Source of the DNA: Gordonia rubripertincta
GTDB lineage: Bacteria > Actinomycetota > Actinomycetes > Mycobacteriales > Mycobacteriaceae
Reading direction: 5' to 3'
DNA: 64,000 nt
NCBI RefSeq assembly: GCF_038024875.1
Contig: NZ_CP136136.1
Span: forward strand, 4,588,001-4,652,000
Below the pieces are notes generated by a model. That model worked only from the letters and a program-made list of their open reading frames with translations, did no database searches and was not told the DNA's origin. A program made the position numbers and the translations under genes. Positions 37,987 to 46,889 of the stretch are shown piece after piece. Numbering within the stretch: the stretch's first letter is position 1; each line of letters begins with the position of its first letter.

Positions 37987-39525
37987 CTACTCCGAGTCGC
38001 CTTCCACCTTTAAGCCGGCCTTGTTGATGGTGTCCGCCAGCCAGACGCCCAGCCACGCGATCGCACTCCTACCCACTTCGTCCACGACGAGCTTCGCGTA
38101 GTCGGTGTGCGAGGTCCCCGAGTAGAAGTCCTTCGCCGTGACGGCGTCGCGGATCAGCGACGCCGGGTCGGTGATGGCCTGCTTCGTGACGATCCTGGCC
38201 AGCTCCCTGCCGAGCTCCTTGAACTCGGGCGAGATCAGTTCGGACAACACCCCGGAGTTCCCCTCGCCCGCGCCCTCGTCGTCGGAGGCATCGACGGTCG
38301 TGTCCGCGACCAACGAGGCGAGCTCCTTCCCCAGCTCCAGAACCTCCTCGGCCGAGACCTCGGTGTCGGGGATCGATGCTGCACCGACTCGTGCCCCCAC
38401 CGTCCCCGCCGCCGTCCAGGTCAGCTCCTGAACCTCCCCGACCAGGTCCGCGCTCCGTTCGATGTCCACCCGATCGAGTACGCGGCAGATCGAGGCGCCG
38501 ACCTTGGTGAGACCCGTCTGATCCGGAATGAGGTCGAGGATGCGGGCGGTCTTCGCGTAGTCCACCTTGTCCGCAAGCTTCACGAATGGGCGCAACTGCG
38601 TGTTCACACGCCCCGCGACCTGATGGGCCGAGCGAAGGTCTCCCACCCCGATGAGCTGCGGCAATCGACGAATGTCCGCACCCATACCGGCATAGTCGAT
38701 CCTTATGATCGCGCCGATGACGTCGATGGCGGTCTCGACGGCGTCCGCCACATCCTCGGCCCCCTCACTGAGAACGGTGCCGATCTTGCCCAGGACGGGA
38801 TGGCGCCGCTTGTCGATGGAGCAGTAGAGGTCGGAGGGTGCACATATGCTCGTGACCTTCCCGGACAGCCTCCCCATCCCCTCAGGTCGCGGGTCGGCGA
38901 TCCCGATGCCGCGTGGCCTCGGGCCGACGGTCTTCTGACCAGCCGTTCCGTTACCGGGGTCGGCGAGCAGGCCGACTGCCAGCACCTTGTCCGCCGGGAT
39001 CGGGCCGTCACCGTTCCCGATCGCCGCGGCGAGATCTCCCGCCGCGTCAGCACCCTGGCTGTAGCCACTGATCGTGAACTTCAGATCGGGATCGGCTTCC
39101 GCCCAGTCGGCGAGGACCTTCGACGCGTTAGCGATCGCGGTGGCCTTGCTGTCCGCGTACGTCCGCCCGTTGTCGAAGGCGCGGGCCATGTATGGCAGGA
39201 AGTAGATGGTCGCCGAGTCGCCGTGCGTCCGCGAGATCGAGTCGGCCACCCCGGCCAGTGCGCCGGTGGCATGGGTCGGGTCAGCGGCCGCATCGGTTTC
39301 CCAGGTCCCGGGAATGAAGAGGTTGAAGGTGGGAACCGTCTGAGGCGGAGCGGCGACGCCGGCGCCAGACCCTCCGAATGCGGTAACCGCAACGCTCGCG
39401 GCGAGCGCCATTCCACCGAGACCGATGGCCCATTGTCGAGCGGAACGGGATCGGCCGAATTGAGACGATCTACTGGTTCTGTCGCACGCGTGGCGGGGCT
39501 TGCGCGCAGAGGGAGAGAGCTTCAT
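37987..39525 (-). CDS. Secreted cutinase-family hydrolase with long C-terminal extension
   Basis: The 512-residue protein has a twin-arginine-free Sec signal (basic residues 1-31, core about 32-50, cleavage near GVAAPPQT). The catalytic domain (about 60-230) has the cutinase-like elbow FTISGYSQGADAAGD; the likely Asp is in ICAPSDLYCS. This is the PE-PPE/cutinase clan, acting on cell-wall or storage esters. The C-terminal about 280 residues are helical (VDAVETAIDVIGAII, ELGKELASLV) and lack a known motif; TSHTDYAKLVVDE near the end could supply the His. Typical cutinases are 200-340 residues, so the extension is notable. It ends 284 nt before the SipW operon. Confidence 0.8.
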   Translation of the reverse strand: MKLSPSARKPRHACDRTSRSSQFGRSRSARQWAIGLGGMALAASVAVTAFGGSGAGVAAPPQTVPTFNLFIPGTWETDAAADPTHATGALAGVADSISRTHGDSATIYFLPYMARAFDNGRTYADSKATAIANASKVLADWAEADPDLKFTISGYSQGADAAGDLAAAIGNGDGPIPADKVLAVGLLADPGNGTAGQKTVGPRPRGIGIADPRPEGMGRLSGKVTSICAPSDLYCSIDKRRHPVLGKIGTVLSEGAEDVADAVETAIDVIGAIIRIDYAGMGADIRRLPQLIGVGDLRSAHQVAGRVNTQLRPFVKLADKVDYAKTARILDLIPDQTGLTKVGASICRVLDRVDIERSADLVGEVQELTWTAAGTVGARVGAASIPDTEVSAEEVLELGKELASLVADTTVDASDDEGAGEGNSGVLSELISPEFKELGRELARIVTKQAITDPASLIRDAVTAKDFYSGTSHTDYAKLVVDEVGRSAIAWLGVWLADTINKAGLKVEGDSE

Positions 39526-39915
39526 GAGGGAATGTCACAAATCTTCACATCGTTGGGGAGACGGAACAACAGACGCGGACAGAGATGGCCTTTCGACCCC
39601 TTTTCCGCATCGTTGTTACTTGTCAGTAGATATGAATGTTCGACTATTACGGGACGATTTCAAGAATCCCCGGAAAACACTTTCGGCACCCCGCGCGGCT
39701 CCGTTTCATAGGTGAAACTGAATATGATTGTGGCACAATGGATTTCGGATAACGACGCAGGTAGGACCATGTTGGACAAATGATCCTGTGTGAGTGAGAT
39801 CACCAGTGTGATGTCAGCGTTTTCGATAACGAACTCTCGAGATCGACTCAGGTGACACGACGGGGCCCGGAACCGCCGGGGGTAGCGGGTCCGAGCCCTC
39901 GCCGAAGATCCGGCG
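39526..39915. promoter_or_regulatory. 390-nt intergenic region with a Crp/GlxR-like site
   Basis: The region is relatively AT-rich and no gene was found. At 39789-39804 is TGTGA-GTGAGA-TCACC, with the same arms as the site upstream of the SipW operon and about 264 nt upstream of the cutinase start. The GC-rich end (39860-39905) contains short complementary runs of C and G that may serve as a terminator for upstream transcription, but no clean hairpin is visible. Confidence 0.4.
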
Positions 39916-41985
39916 TCAGGTCACTCGATCGCTGTCAGGGTCACTCTTGCGATCGGGAGAGAGGTCCAGCCGACGGAGCAGCTGTGCATTGAGCGCGACG
40001 ACGACCGTCGACACCGACATCAAGATCGCGCCGACGCTCATCGGCAAAACGAATCCGATCGGCGCCAACACACCGGCCGCGAGGGGGACCGAGATCAGGT
40101 TGTACCCGGCCGCCCACCACAGGTTCTGCACCATCTTCCGGTAGCTCGCCCGTGACAACTCGATCACCGAGAGCACCGACCGCGGGTCCGAGGACGCCAG
40201 GATCACACCCGCCGAGGCGATGGCGACGTCGGTACCGGCTCCGATGGCGATGCCGACGTCGGCCTGCGCGAGTGCCGGCGCATCATTGACCCCGTCACCC
40301 ACCATCGCGACCCGCTTGCCCTCGCGCTGCAGCTCGGCCACCCTCTGGGCTTTGTCCTCCGGCCGGACACCGGCGTAGACGCGGTCGATCCCCAGATCCC
40401 GAGCCACGTCCTCGGCCACCGCCTGCGCGTCCCCGGTGACCATCACCGCTTCGACCCCACGGCGGCGAAGACCGTCGACCGCCTCGCGCGACTCCGGTCG
40501 CACCTCATCGGTCAGCGCCAGCGCTCCGACGACCCCACCATCGGCCACGACATGGAGAATGATCGCCCCCTCGTCACGCCAAGTCCCGACAATCGGGAGC
40601 TCCGCGACACCCTGGCTGTCGAGCAACCTCGGCCCGCCCACCGCGACGAGCGTTCCGTTCACGCGCGCCGAGACACCCACCGCCGGTGAGGAGGTGAAGT
40701 CCTGCGCCGCCGGCACCTCCAGGTCCCGACCCCGGGCGGCCTCGACGATCGCAACGGCAAGCGGATGCTCGCTGTCCGCCTCGGCCGACGCCGCCAGCAC
40801 CAGCACCTCGTCCGATGTGCGGCCGTCCGCGGGTTCGACGGCGCGCAGCGTCGGAGCGCCACGGGTCAGCGTCCCGGTCTTGTCGAAGAGCACGGCGTCG
40901 ACCGACCGCATGGTCTCGAGGGCGAGCCGGTCGGAGATCAGCACTCCCCCTCGCGCCGCGCGCTCCGTCGCGATCGACACCACCAACGGGATGGCGAGAC
41001 CGAGGGCGTGCGGGCAGGCGATGACGAGCACCGTGATCACCCTGACGACCGCCGAATCCGGCATGCCCACCGAGGTCCAGACGACGGCCGTGACAGCCGC
41101 CGCGGCGACGGCGAACCAGAAGAGCCACCCGGCGGCGCGGTCGGCAAGACGTTGGGCCCGCGACGACGAGGCCTGCGCCCGGGCGACGAGCCGTTTGATC
41201 CCGGCCAGCGCGGTATCGTCACCGATCGCGGTGACCCGCACACGGACCGCAGAATCCGTGGCGACCGTCCCGGCGACCACGCGATCGCCGACCGATCGTC
41301 GTACCGGTCGCGACTCACCGGTGATCATCGACTCGTCCACATCCGCCGTGCCGTCGACGACTTCCCCGTCGGCCGGGATCGATGCGCCGGGCCGGACCAG
41401 TACGACGTCTCCCACCTCCAGTTCGAACACCTGGACAGTGACCGTTCCGGCACCGTCGACCTTCTCCGCCTCGTCGGGCAGCAACGCGGCCAGCGAGTCG
41501 AGGGCCGATGTCGTCTGGGCCAGCGCTCGCATCTCGACCCAGTGCCCCAGCAGCATGATCACGACGAGGAGCGCCAGCTCCCACCAGAAGTTCAGCTCGC
41601 TGTCCAGCAACTCGAGACTCGCGCCCCACGACGCGACGAAGGCGACGGTGAGGGCCAATCCGATGAGCAGCATCATCCCCGGAGTGCGGGACCTGACCTC
41701 CGCGACCGCGCCGGTGAGGAACGGCCGGCCGCCCCACAGGTAGATGACCGTGCCCAGAACGGGCGAGATCCACATGACCCAGCCGTGGTGAGGCAGCGAA
41801 TAACCGATCAGGTGGGCGAACATCTCGTTGAACGCCACGGTCGGGATGGCCAGCACCGCCATGATCCAGAACAGCCGGCGGAACCGGCCGACGTGGTCGG
41901 CGTGACCGCCGTGATCGCCACCAGCGTGCTGGTGACCTTCGTGCATACCCGTGTCGTGCCCGGGGTGGGTCGATGTAGCACTCAT
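39916..41985 (-). CDS. copB: Copper-translocating P-type ATPase, CopB type
   Basis: The 689-residue P1B-ATPase has a His-rich N-terminus (HPGHDTGMHEGHQHAGGDHGG) in place of Cys metal-binding domains. CPHALGLAIP in the membrane (CPH class) gives a CopB/P1B-3 assignment, i.e. Cu+/Cu2+ export. Other motifs are TGES (actuator), DKTGTLT (phosphorylated Asp), HPLA and VGDGVNDAPALAQAD. About eight membrane helices are visible. The start is ATG 41985, which avoids an improbable 59-residue extension across a C-tract that looks like an operator. Confidence 0.9.
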   Translation of the reverse strand: MSATSTHPGHDTGMHEGHQHAGGDHGGHADHVGRFRRLFWIMAVLAIPTVAFNEMFAHLIGYSLPHHGWVMWISPVLGTVIYLWGGRPFLTGAVAEVRSRTPGMMLLIGLALTVAFVASWGASLELLDSELNFWWELALLVVIMLLGHWVEMRALAQTTSALDSLAALLPDEAEKVDGAGTVTVQVFELEVGDVVLVRPGASIPADGEVVDGTADVDESMITGESRPVRRSVGDRVVAGTVATDSAVRVRVTAIGDDTALAGIKRLVARAQASSSRAQRLADRAAGWLFWFAVAAAAVTAVVWTSVGMPDSAVVRVITVLVIACPHALGLAIPLVVSIATERAARGGVLISDRLALETMRSVDAVLFDKTGTLTRGAPTLRAVEPADGRTSDEVLVLAASAEADSEHPLAVAIVEAARGRDLEVPAAQDFTSSPAVGVSARVNGTLVAVGGPRLLDSQGVAELPIVGTWRDEGAIILHVVADGGVVGALALTDEVRPESREAVDGLRRRGVEAVMVTGDAQAVAEDVARDLGIDRVYAGVRPEDKAQRVAELQREGKRVAMVGDGVNDAPALAQADVGIAIGAGTDVAIASAGVILASSDPRSVLSVIELSRASYRKMVQNLWWAAGYNLISVPLAAGVLAPIGFVLPMSVGAILMSVSTVVVALNAQLLRRLDLSPDRKSDPDSDRVT

Positions 41986-41994
41986 GCGACCGAC

Positions 41995-42017
41995 TATATA
42001 CCCCCTACCCGTATACC
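41995..42017. promoter_or_regulatory. Possible copper-sensor (CsoR-like) operator before copB
   Basis: TATATACCCCCTACCCGTATA (41995-42015) lies 10 nt upstream of the copB start. A C-tract flanked by TATA/GTATA half-sites is the general form of CsoR boxes in actinobacteria, but the symmetry is imperfect and no csoR gene is in the window. Confidence 0.4.
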
Positions 42018-42185
42018 GTAAGAGCCAATTTTCGTTGCGGGGTTCGCCGGTGCCCAGCCCGCCGAGGGAGACGCGATAGCACACACCTCCGACAAGCGCG
42101 GGCCACCTACCTGATCGCGATAAGCGTTGCACGGCAGCAGGATTACGCGTACAGTCGAACATGCATTCGACAACGGCATCGGGGG

Positions 42186-43785
42186 GTGACCGTCTTGACC
42201 GAAAACCCGCAGACCGACGTCAGGCCGTCGACCCGCGCCTCCGAACTCGTCCAGGAACTGCACCGGCTCGCCACCGAACTGCAGACCGCCGATCTGACAC
42301 AGTGCTCCGATGCCGAGCTCGTCGACGTCGCCGCCGACACCGAACGCGCCATCGCCCGACTCACTTTCGCCGGCGACCGACAGATCATCGAGATCGCCGA
42401 CCGCGACCTACCCCACAAGACCGGCCACCGCAGCATCACCCAGTTCATGACCCACCGCCTACGCGTGGCCGACCCCATGCGCCGCACCAAACAACGCCAC
42501 GCGACCGCCACCCACCTCAGCCCGACCGGCGAACCACTCGAACCCGAACGCCCCGCTCTGGCAGAGGCATTGGCCGACGGCAAGGTCAGCACCTCCCACG
42601 TTCGGGCAGTACTCGACGTCCTCGACCAGATCCCACACGCCACCGACCACGACGTGAAAGTCGCCGCCGAACGACAGATGACCGAGATCGCCGTCGACCA
42701 CACCCCCGCCGACATCACCGCCCTCGGGGCGCGCTTGGTGGCCCACCTCGACCCCGACGGCACACTGACCGACGACACCGACCGCAAACGTCGCCGCAAT
42801 CTGTCGGTCAACCGGCAACGCGCCGACGGCACCGCCAAGATGACCGCCAACCTCACACCCGAGCTGCTCGCCCGGGTCACCATGCTGCTCGCCGTCTGGG
42901 CCAAACCCGGTATGAACAACCCCGACGACCCCGACTCCCCCCACGGTTCCATCGAGGACGCCGACCCCGAGGCGGTCGAAGCCGCAGCCGCACGCGATGA
43001 CCGCACCCCCGCCCAGCTCAACCACGACGCCCTCAACGCACTCCTGAAAGCCGTGTTCGACGACGGACTCCTGGGTAAGAGCCACCGCGGGTTGCCCATC
43101 CAGCTGATCATCAAAGCCGATCTCAACGACCTACGACGCGAAACCGGGTTCGCCACCACCGCCACCGGCACCCTGATCCCGATCACTGACCTCGTCAACC
43201 TGGCCGCGGACGCACAGCCCTGGCTGGCGGTGTTCAAAGACGCCACCGCCGTCCCGCTGTACTTCGGGCGCGGCAAGAGGTTGGCCACCCGTGAACAACG
43301 TCTCGTGTCCTTCGCCCGACCCGATGGCGAGGTCTGTTCCACCCCAGGCTGCGGCATATCCGCCGCGCACGTGGAACTGCACCACGCGCAACTGGATTGG
43401 GGTCTCGGTGGACTCACCGACATCACCGACCTCGCACCGGCGTGCCCGAAACACAATCGGATGGTCAGCAATGAACCCGGCGGCTACACCACCCGCATGG
43501 TCCGTGAAGGTCCCGACGAAGGCCGCTGCGCCTGGCGGTTGAACGCCGAACCCGGCGCACCACCCCAACCCCGAACACATCAACCGGCGACCCGACATAC
43601 CCCGACGATTCGCCGAACACCTACAACACGTACGCACCGAAATCCACGGACCCGAACCGGCGCCCGGCGATACCCCACGCCTACAGATGCGTCAGGTCAT
43701 CGACCTCCGCAACGCCTCCGACGCCGAAGCCACCCTCGCCTCACTACTCCTCGCCGCGGCGTACCCAAGGCTCGCAGCAGTATGA
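42186..43785 (+). pseudogene. DUF222 / HNH endonuclease with a C-terminal frameshift
   Basis: The reading frame from GTG 42186 encodes a DUF222 domain (about 15-330) and an HNH domain (CSTPGCGISAAHVELHHAQ, GGLTDITDLAPACPKHNR). DUF222-HNH proteins are multi-copy in mycolata and of unknown role, perhaps linked to mobile DNA. At the C-run near 43559-43568 the frame derails into 100 or so Arg/Thr/Pro-rich residues. Dropping one C there restores NPEHINRRPDIPRR and runs, with normal codon usage, through RQVIDLRNASDAEATLASLL to a TGA at 43783-43785. That stop lies inside a strong hairpin. It is either a true +1 frameshift or a homopolymer sequencing error; the nuclease core itself is intact. Confidence 0.8.
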
Positions 43786-43820
43786 CGTTGTGCCCGGAAA
43801 CCGGGCACAACGTCATACTG
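43778..43820. terminator. Bidirectional terminator hairpin between convergent genes
   Basis: A 20-bp perfect stem (43778-43797 with 43801-43820) has an AAA loop. It contains the stop codon of the DUF222/HNH gene and lies 15 nt before the nadC stop on the other strand. There is no U-tract, as is common for actinobacterial terminators. Confidence 0.8.
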
Positions 43821-43834
43821 ATCGACTGCAGTCC

Positions 43835-44758
43835 CTATTCAGGCGCGGGGATGTCCAGCCCGAGGTCGAGCACGGTCACCGAATGGGTGAGCGCACCGAC
43901 GGCGAGGTAGTCGACGCCCGTGCGGGCGTAGTCCTCGGCGACGTCGAGCGTGAGGCCGCCGGAACTCTCCAGCTTGGTCTGCGGCGACTTGGTGTTGCGT
44001 CGCTGCACGGCCATCTGGGTTTCCCACGGCTCGAAGTTGTCGAGCAGCACCAGCTGCGGCTCGAGAGGCAGAACCTCGTCGAGCTGGGACAGCGAATCAA
44101 CCTCGACCTCGACCGGCAGACCCGGAGCCGCCGCGCGGACCGCCTCCAGCGCCGCGGCGACCGAACCGGCGGCGACGACGTGGTTGTCCTTGATCAACGC
44201 GGCGTCGCCGAGACCCATGCGGTGATTGACTCCCCCACCTGCGCGCACCGCGTACTTCTGCAGCAGTCGCAGACCGGGGAGCGTCTTGCGGGAATCACGG
44301 ATCTGGGCCGACGTACCGGCGACCGCGTCGACCCACGCCCGGGTCGCAGTCGCGATCCCCGACAGGTGGCAGATGAGGTTGAGCGCGGTGCGTTCCGCCG
44401 TCAGGAGCGCGGCCGTCGGAGCGTGGACCCGCAGGACCGTGTCACCGGGTTCGACGACACCACCGTCGGCGACCGCGTCCGTCACCTCGAAGTTGCCCTC
44501 GCCGATGACCTCGTCGAACACCGCGATCACCACCGGCACACCGGCGATGACGCCATGTGCGCGGCTGACGATCGCGGCGTCGACCACGGCGCCGGCCGGG
44601 ACGGTCGAGGTCGTGGTGACGTCGGGTCCGTACCGGAGATCCTCATCGAGGGCGGTGCGGATCAGGGCACGGATCTCATCGTCGACGACCAGTTCCAGTG
44701 ATCCACCGGCCGAGGCCTGTCCGATGAAACCCTCACTCACCGCGGAGCGTCCGGTCAC
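43835..44758 (-). CDS. nadC: Nicotinate-nucleotide pyrophosphorylase (carboxylating), quinolinate phosphoribosyltransferase
   Basis: The 307-residue enzyme makes nicotinate mononucleotide from quinolinate and PRPP. Family motifs are EDLRYGPDVTTTS, TAERTALNLICHLSGIAT, IRDSRKTLPGLRLLQKYAVRAGGG (Arg/Lys for substrate binding), NHRMGLGDAALIKDNH, VEVEVDSLSQ and SSGGLTLD. GTG 44758 overlaps the nadA stop by 4 nt (GTGA), so it is coupled to nadA. In M. tuberculosis nadB lies between nadA and nadC; here it does not. Confidence 0.96.
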   Translation of the reverse strand: MTGRSAVSEGFIGQASAGGSLELVVDDEIRALIRTALDEDLRYGPDVTTTSTVPAGAVVDAAIVSRAHGVIAGVPVVIAVFDEVIGEGNFEVTDAVADGGVVEPGDTVLRVHAPTAALLTAERTALNLICHLSGIATATRAWVDAVAGTSAQIRDSRKTLPGLRLLQKYAVRAGGGVNHRMGLGDAALIKDNHVVAAGSVAAALEAVRAAAPGLPVEVEVDSLSQLDEVLPLEPQLVLLDNFEPWETQMAVQRRNTKSPQTKLESSGGLTLDVAEDYARTGVDYLAVGALTHSVTVLDLGLDIPAPE

Positions 44759-45828
44759 TCGCCCGAACCCGGATTACCGATCGCGATCATCCGCTCGACG
44801 CTCTTGCGGGCCTTCTCCGCGACGTCGATGTCGACGAACACCTCGTCGCGACCCTCACGGAGACAGCGCAGCAGCGCAGCCGGGGTGATCATCTTCATGT
44901 AGGGGCACGACGCGCGGTCGTTCACGGCCTGGAAGTCGACGCCCGGTGCGGCCTTGCGCAGCTGGTGCAGCATGCCGATCTCGGTGGCGACGAGAACCTG
45001 CTTGGCGCCCGTCTCACGGGCAGCGTCGAGCATGCCGCCGGTCGAGAGGATCTTCACGCGGTCCTCGGGCACCGCACCCTCGCCCGCCAGATAGAGAGCC
45101 GACGTGGCGCAACCGCATTCGGGGTGGATGAACAGGTCGGCATCGGGGTGCGACGCGGCCTGGTCGGCCAGCTCGTCACCGTTGATACCGGCGTGCACGT
45201 GGCACTCGCCCGCCCAGATATGGATGTTGTCGCGGCCGGTCTCGCGCTTGACGTGCGCGCCGAGGAACTGGTCCGGGAGGAACAGCACATCGCGATCGGG
45301 ATCGATCGACGCGACCACGTCGACGGCGTTCGACGAGGTGCAGCAGATGTCGGTCAGGCCCTTCACCTCTGCCGTGGTGTTCACATACGAGACCACGAGC
45401 GCATCGGGGAACTCTGCCTTCCAGGCGCGCAGCTCGTCGGCGGTGATCGAGTCGGCGAGCGAGCATCCGGCGCGCTCGTCCGGGATCAAGACGCGCTTCT
45501 CCGGGCTGAGGATCTTGGCGGTCTCCGCCATGAAGTGCACACCGCAGAAGATGATCTCGTCGGAGTCGACCTCGGCCGCGATACGCGACAGGGCCAGCGA
45601 ATCACCGACGTGGTCGGCGACGTCCTGAATGGCGGGAAGCTGGTAGTTGTGCGCGAGCAGGGTCGCGTTGCGGGCACGTGCGAGGCGACGAACCTCGTCC
45701 GCCCACTCCTGAGTCGGTTCGACACCGGCGTAGCCGCCCGGTGCGTCGAACCATTCGGCATCCATGAGCGCCGAACCCGAAACAGCTGGCGCGGTCACGG
45801 CCGCCGGGCGATCACTGGTGATGCTCAT
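44755..45828 (-). CDS. nadA: Quinolinate synthase A
   Basis: The 357-residue 4Fe-4S enzyme condenses iminoaspartate and dihydroxyacetone phosphate. The three cluster cysteines lie in DICCTSSNAV, HPECGCATS and RASCPYMKM, and HNYQLPAIQDVADHVGDSL and FCGVHFMAETAKILSPEKRVL are typical. ATG 45828 has AGGAG at 5 nt; the GTG two codons upstream has none. The region upstream has a perfect inverted repeat that may bind NrtR. Confidence 0.95.
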   Translation of the reverse strand: MSITSDRPAAVTAPAVSGSALMDAEWFDAPGGYAGVEPTQEWADEVRRLARARNATLLAHNYQLPAIQDVADHVGDSLALSRIAAEVDSDEIIFCGVHFMAETAKILSPEKRVLIPDERAGCSLADSITADELRAWKAEFPDALVVSYVNTTAEVKGLTDICCTSSNAVDVVASIDPDRDVLFLPDQFLGAHVKRETGRDNIHIWAGECHVHAGINGDELADQAASHPDADLFIHPECGCATSALYLAGEGAVPEDRVKILSTGGMLDAARETGAKQVLVATEIGMLHQLRKAAPGVDFQAVNDRASCPYMKMITPAALLRCLREGRDEVFVDIDVAEKARKSVERMIAIGNPGSGE

Positions 45829-45913
45829 TGCCACTCCTCTGGCTGTCCCGGCGGACGTCTACGACCACCGGGTCATCGGTGTCCCCGGAGCACGGGCCGT
45901 GTGTCCGAGGCAG

Positions 45914-45936
45914 GGTTTTCGACTCATGGTCGAAAA
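45914..45936. promoter_or_regulatory. Candidate NrtR operator upstream of nadA
   Basis: Arms GTTTTCGAC (45914-45922) and GTCGAAAAC (45928-45936) are perfect complements separated by 5 nt, about 86 nt upstream of the nadA start. The NAD regulator NrtR, which represses nadA-type operons in mycobacteria, is encoded 1.8 kb away, so this is the natural target. Confidence 0.6.
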
Positions 45937-46008
45937 CGCTATGCATCGTAACATTCACCACACTCCGTTCATTCCCGTCGCCCCTACGCCCCCGAACCGG
46001 CCGACCGG

Positions 46009-46530
46009 TCAGGAACACATCAGGGCGTCGAGGTACCGCTCGGTGATCCTCGCCTGTGCGATCCGTCCGATCGGGCCGCCGAGCCGGGTGAACCACCGAC
46101 CCGGTCGTGAGAAGGCGACGATATGGGCGATCACGGAGTCGTCCGGGAGTCGCTCGACCCAGAACCGCTCCTCCCCGATCTCCGGATGACCGGACAGGGT
46201 CCCGTAGGCGAAGCCGCGCTCGGCGCCTGCATCGCTCGACACCGTATCGATCACCTCGATGACCCGACACGCAGCGGAGATCCGCACCGGGCCGATGCCC
46301 AAGCGCATCGTCACCGCCGAACCGACCGCAGCAGGCGGGGTTGACGCGTCGACCCCAATTCCGGCGCGACGATGCATGTCCCAGTTCAGGATTCGGCCTG
46401 CAGCGGTGAAGAAGCACTTCTCACCCGCACCGATCACGCGCGAGCGACGCAGATGGTGGTAGCCCGCCGGCAGCTTTCCGGCGGTCGCACCGACCTCGCG
46501 ATACGTGAGGCCCGACGGGTGCGGGGTCAC
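46009..46530 (-). CDS. DUF1990 family protein
   Basis: The 173-residue protein carries the DUF1990 features LTYREVGATAGKLPAGYHHL, ILNWDMHRRAGI, GIGPVRISAACRVIEVID, GFAYGTLSGHPEIGEERFWVE and AFSRPGRWFTRLGGP. The family has no known activity and is often fused to or next to regulators. It overlaps the upstream XRE gene by 4 nt and is probably co-transcribed with it. I see no membrane segment or signal. Confidence 0.88.
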   Translation of the reverse strand: MTPHPSGLTYREVGATAGKLPAGYHHLRRSRVIGAGEKCFFTAAGRILNWDMHRRAGIGVDASTPPAAVGSAVTMRLGIGPVRISAACRVIEVIDTVSSDAGAERGFAYGTLSGHPEIGEERFWVERLPDDSVIAHIVAFSRPGRWFTRLGGPIGRIAQARITERYLDALMCS

Positions 46531-46802
46531 CCGGCGCGCGCCACCTCGGCGTCGAGGCCCGAGTCAGAGATGACACGGGCCAGGTCGTCGAGCGAGGTGT
46601 CCAGCGACCGCGCGAGTGCAGCGATCGTGGCGAACGCGGGCGTCGGCATGCGGCCGGTCTCGATCTTGCGCAGCGTCTCCGGGGAGATCCCGGCACTGAC
46701 GGCCACCTCACCGAGGGGGCGGGCGCCGCGGAGTTCACGCAGGCGGGCGCCCAGACGGCGACCGGCGGCGATCTGTTCCGGGGTCAACGGGTTGCGGACC
46801 AT
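46527..46802 (-). CDS. XRE-family helix-turn-helix regulator
   Basis: The 91-residue protein has an HTH_XRE domain at about 15-70: RLGARLRELRGARPLGEVAVSAGISPETLRKIETGRMPTP with the recognition helix SPETLRKIETG, then FATIAALARSLDTSLDDLARV. It is nearly all DNA-binding domain. It is divergent from the methionine aminopeptidase gene and overlaps DUF1990 (ATGA-type, 46527-46530). Repeated GGTAT/ATACC palindromes lie upstream, suggesting autoregulation. Confidence 0.9.
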   Translation of the reverse strand: MVRNPLTPEQIAAGRRLGARLRELRGARPLGEVAVSAGISPETLRKIETGRMPTPAFATIAALARSLDTSLDDLARVISDSGLDAEVARAG

Positions 46803-46814
46803 GCCCCGAGCCTA

Positions 46815-46858
46815 ACGGATGCGGTATAGATATACCGCATCCGTGGTATTTCTATACC
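46815..46858. promoter_or_regulatory. Double palindromic operator between the XRE gene and map
   Basis: GGTATAGATATACC (46823-46836) is the centre of a perfect 14-bp inverted repeat (46815-46844, 2-nt GA spacer). GGTATTTCTATACC follows at 46845-46858. The two boxes are 22 bp apart centre to centre, on one face of the helix, and cover the space just before the XRE start and 32 nt before map. Confidence 0.75.
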
Positions 46859-46889
46859 GGAGCAGCACTCAACACAGAGGGGAACGAGA

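Noticed and set aside
39500..39715. A 71-residue frame in the cutinase promoter region
   Set aside because: No ribosome site or conserved feature, and it is antisense to the cutinase start; more likely non-coding.
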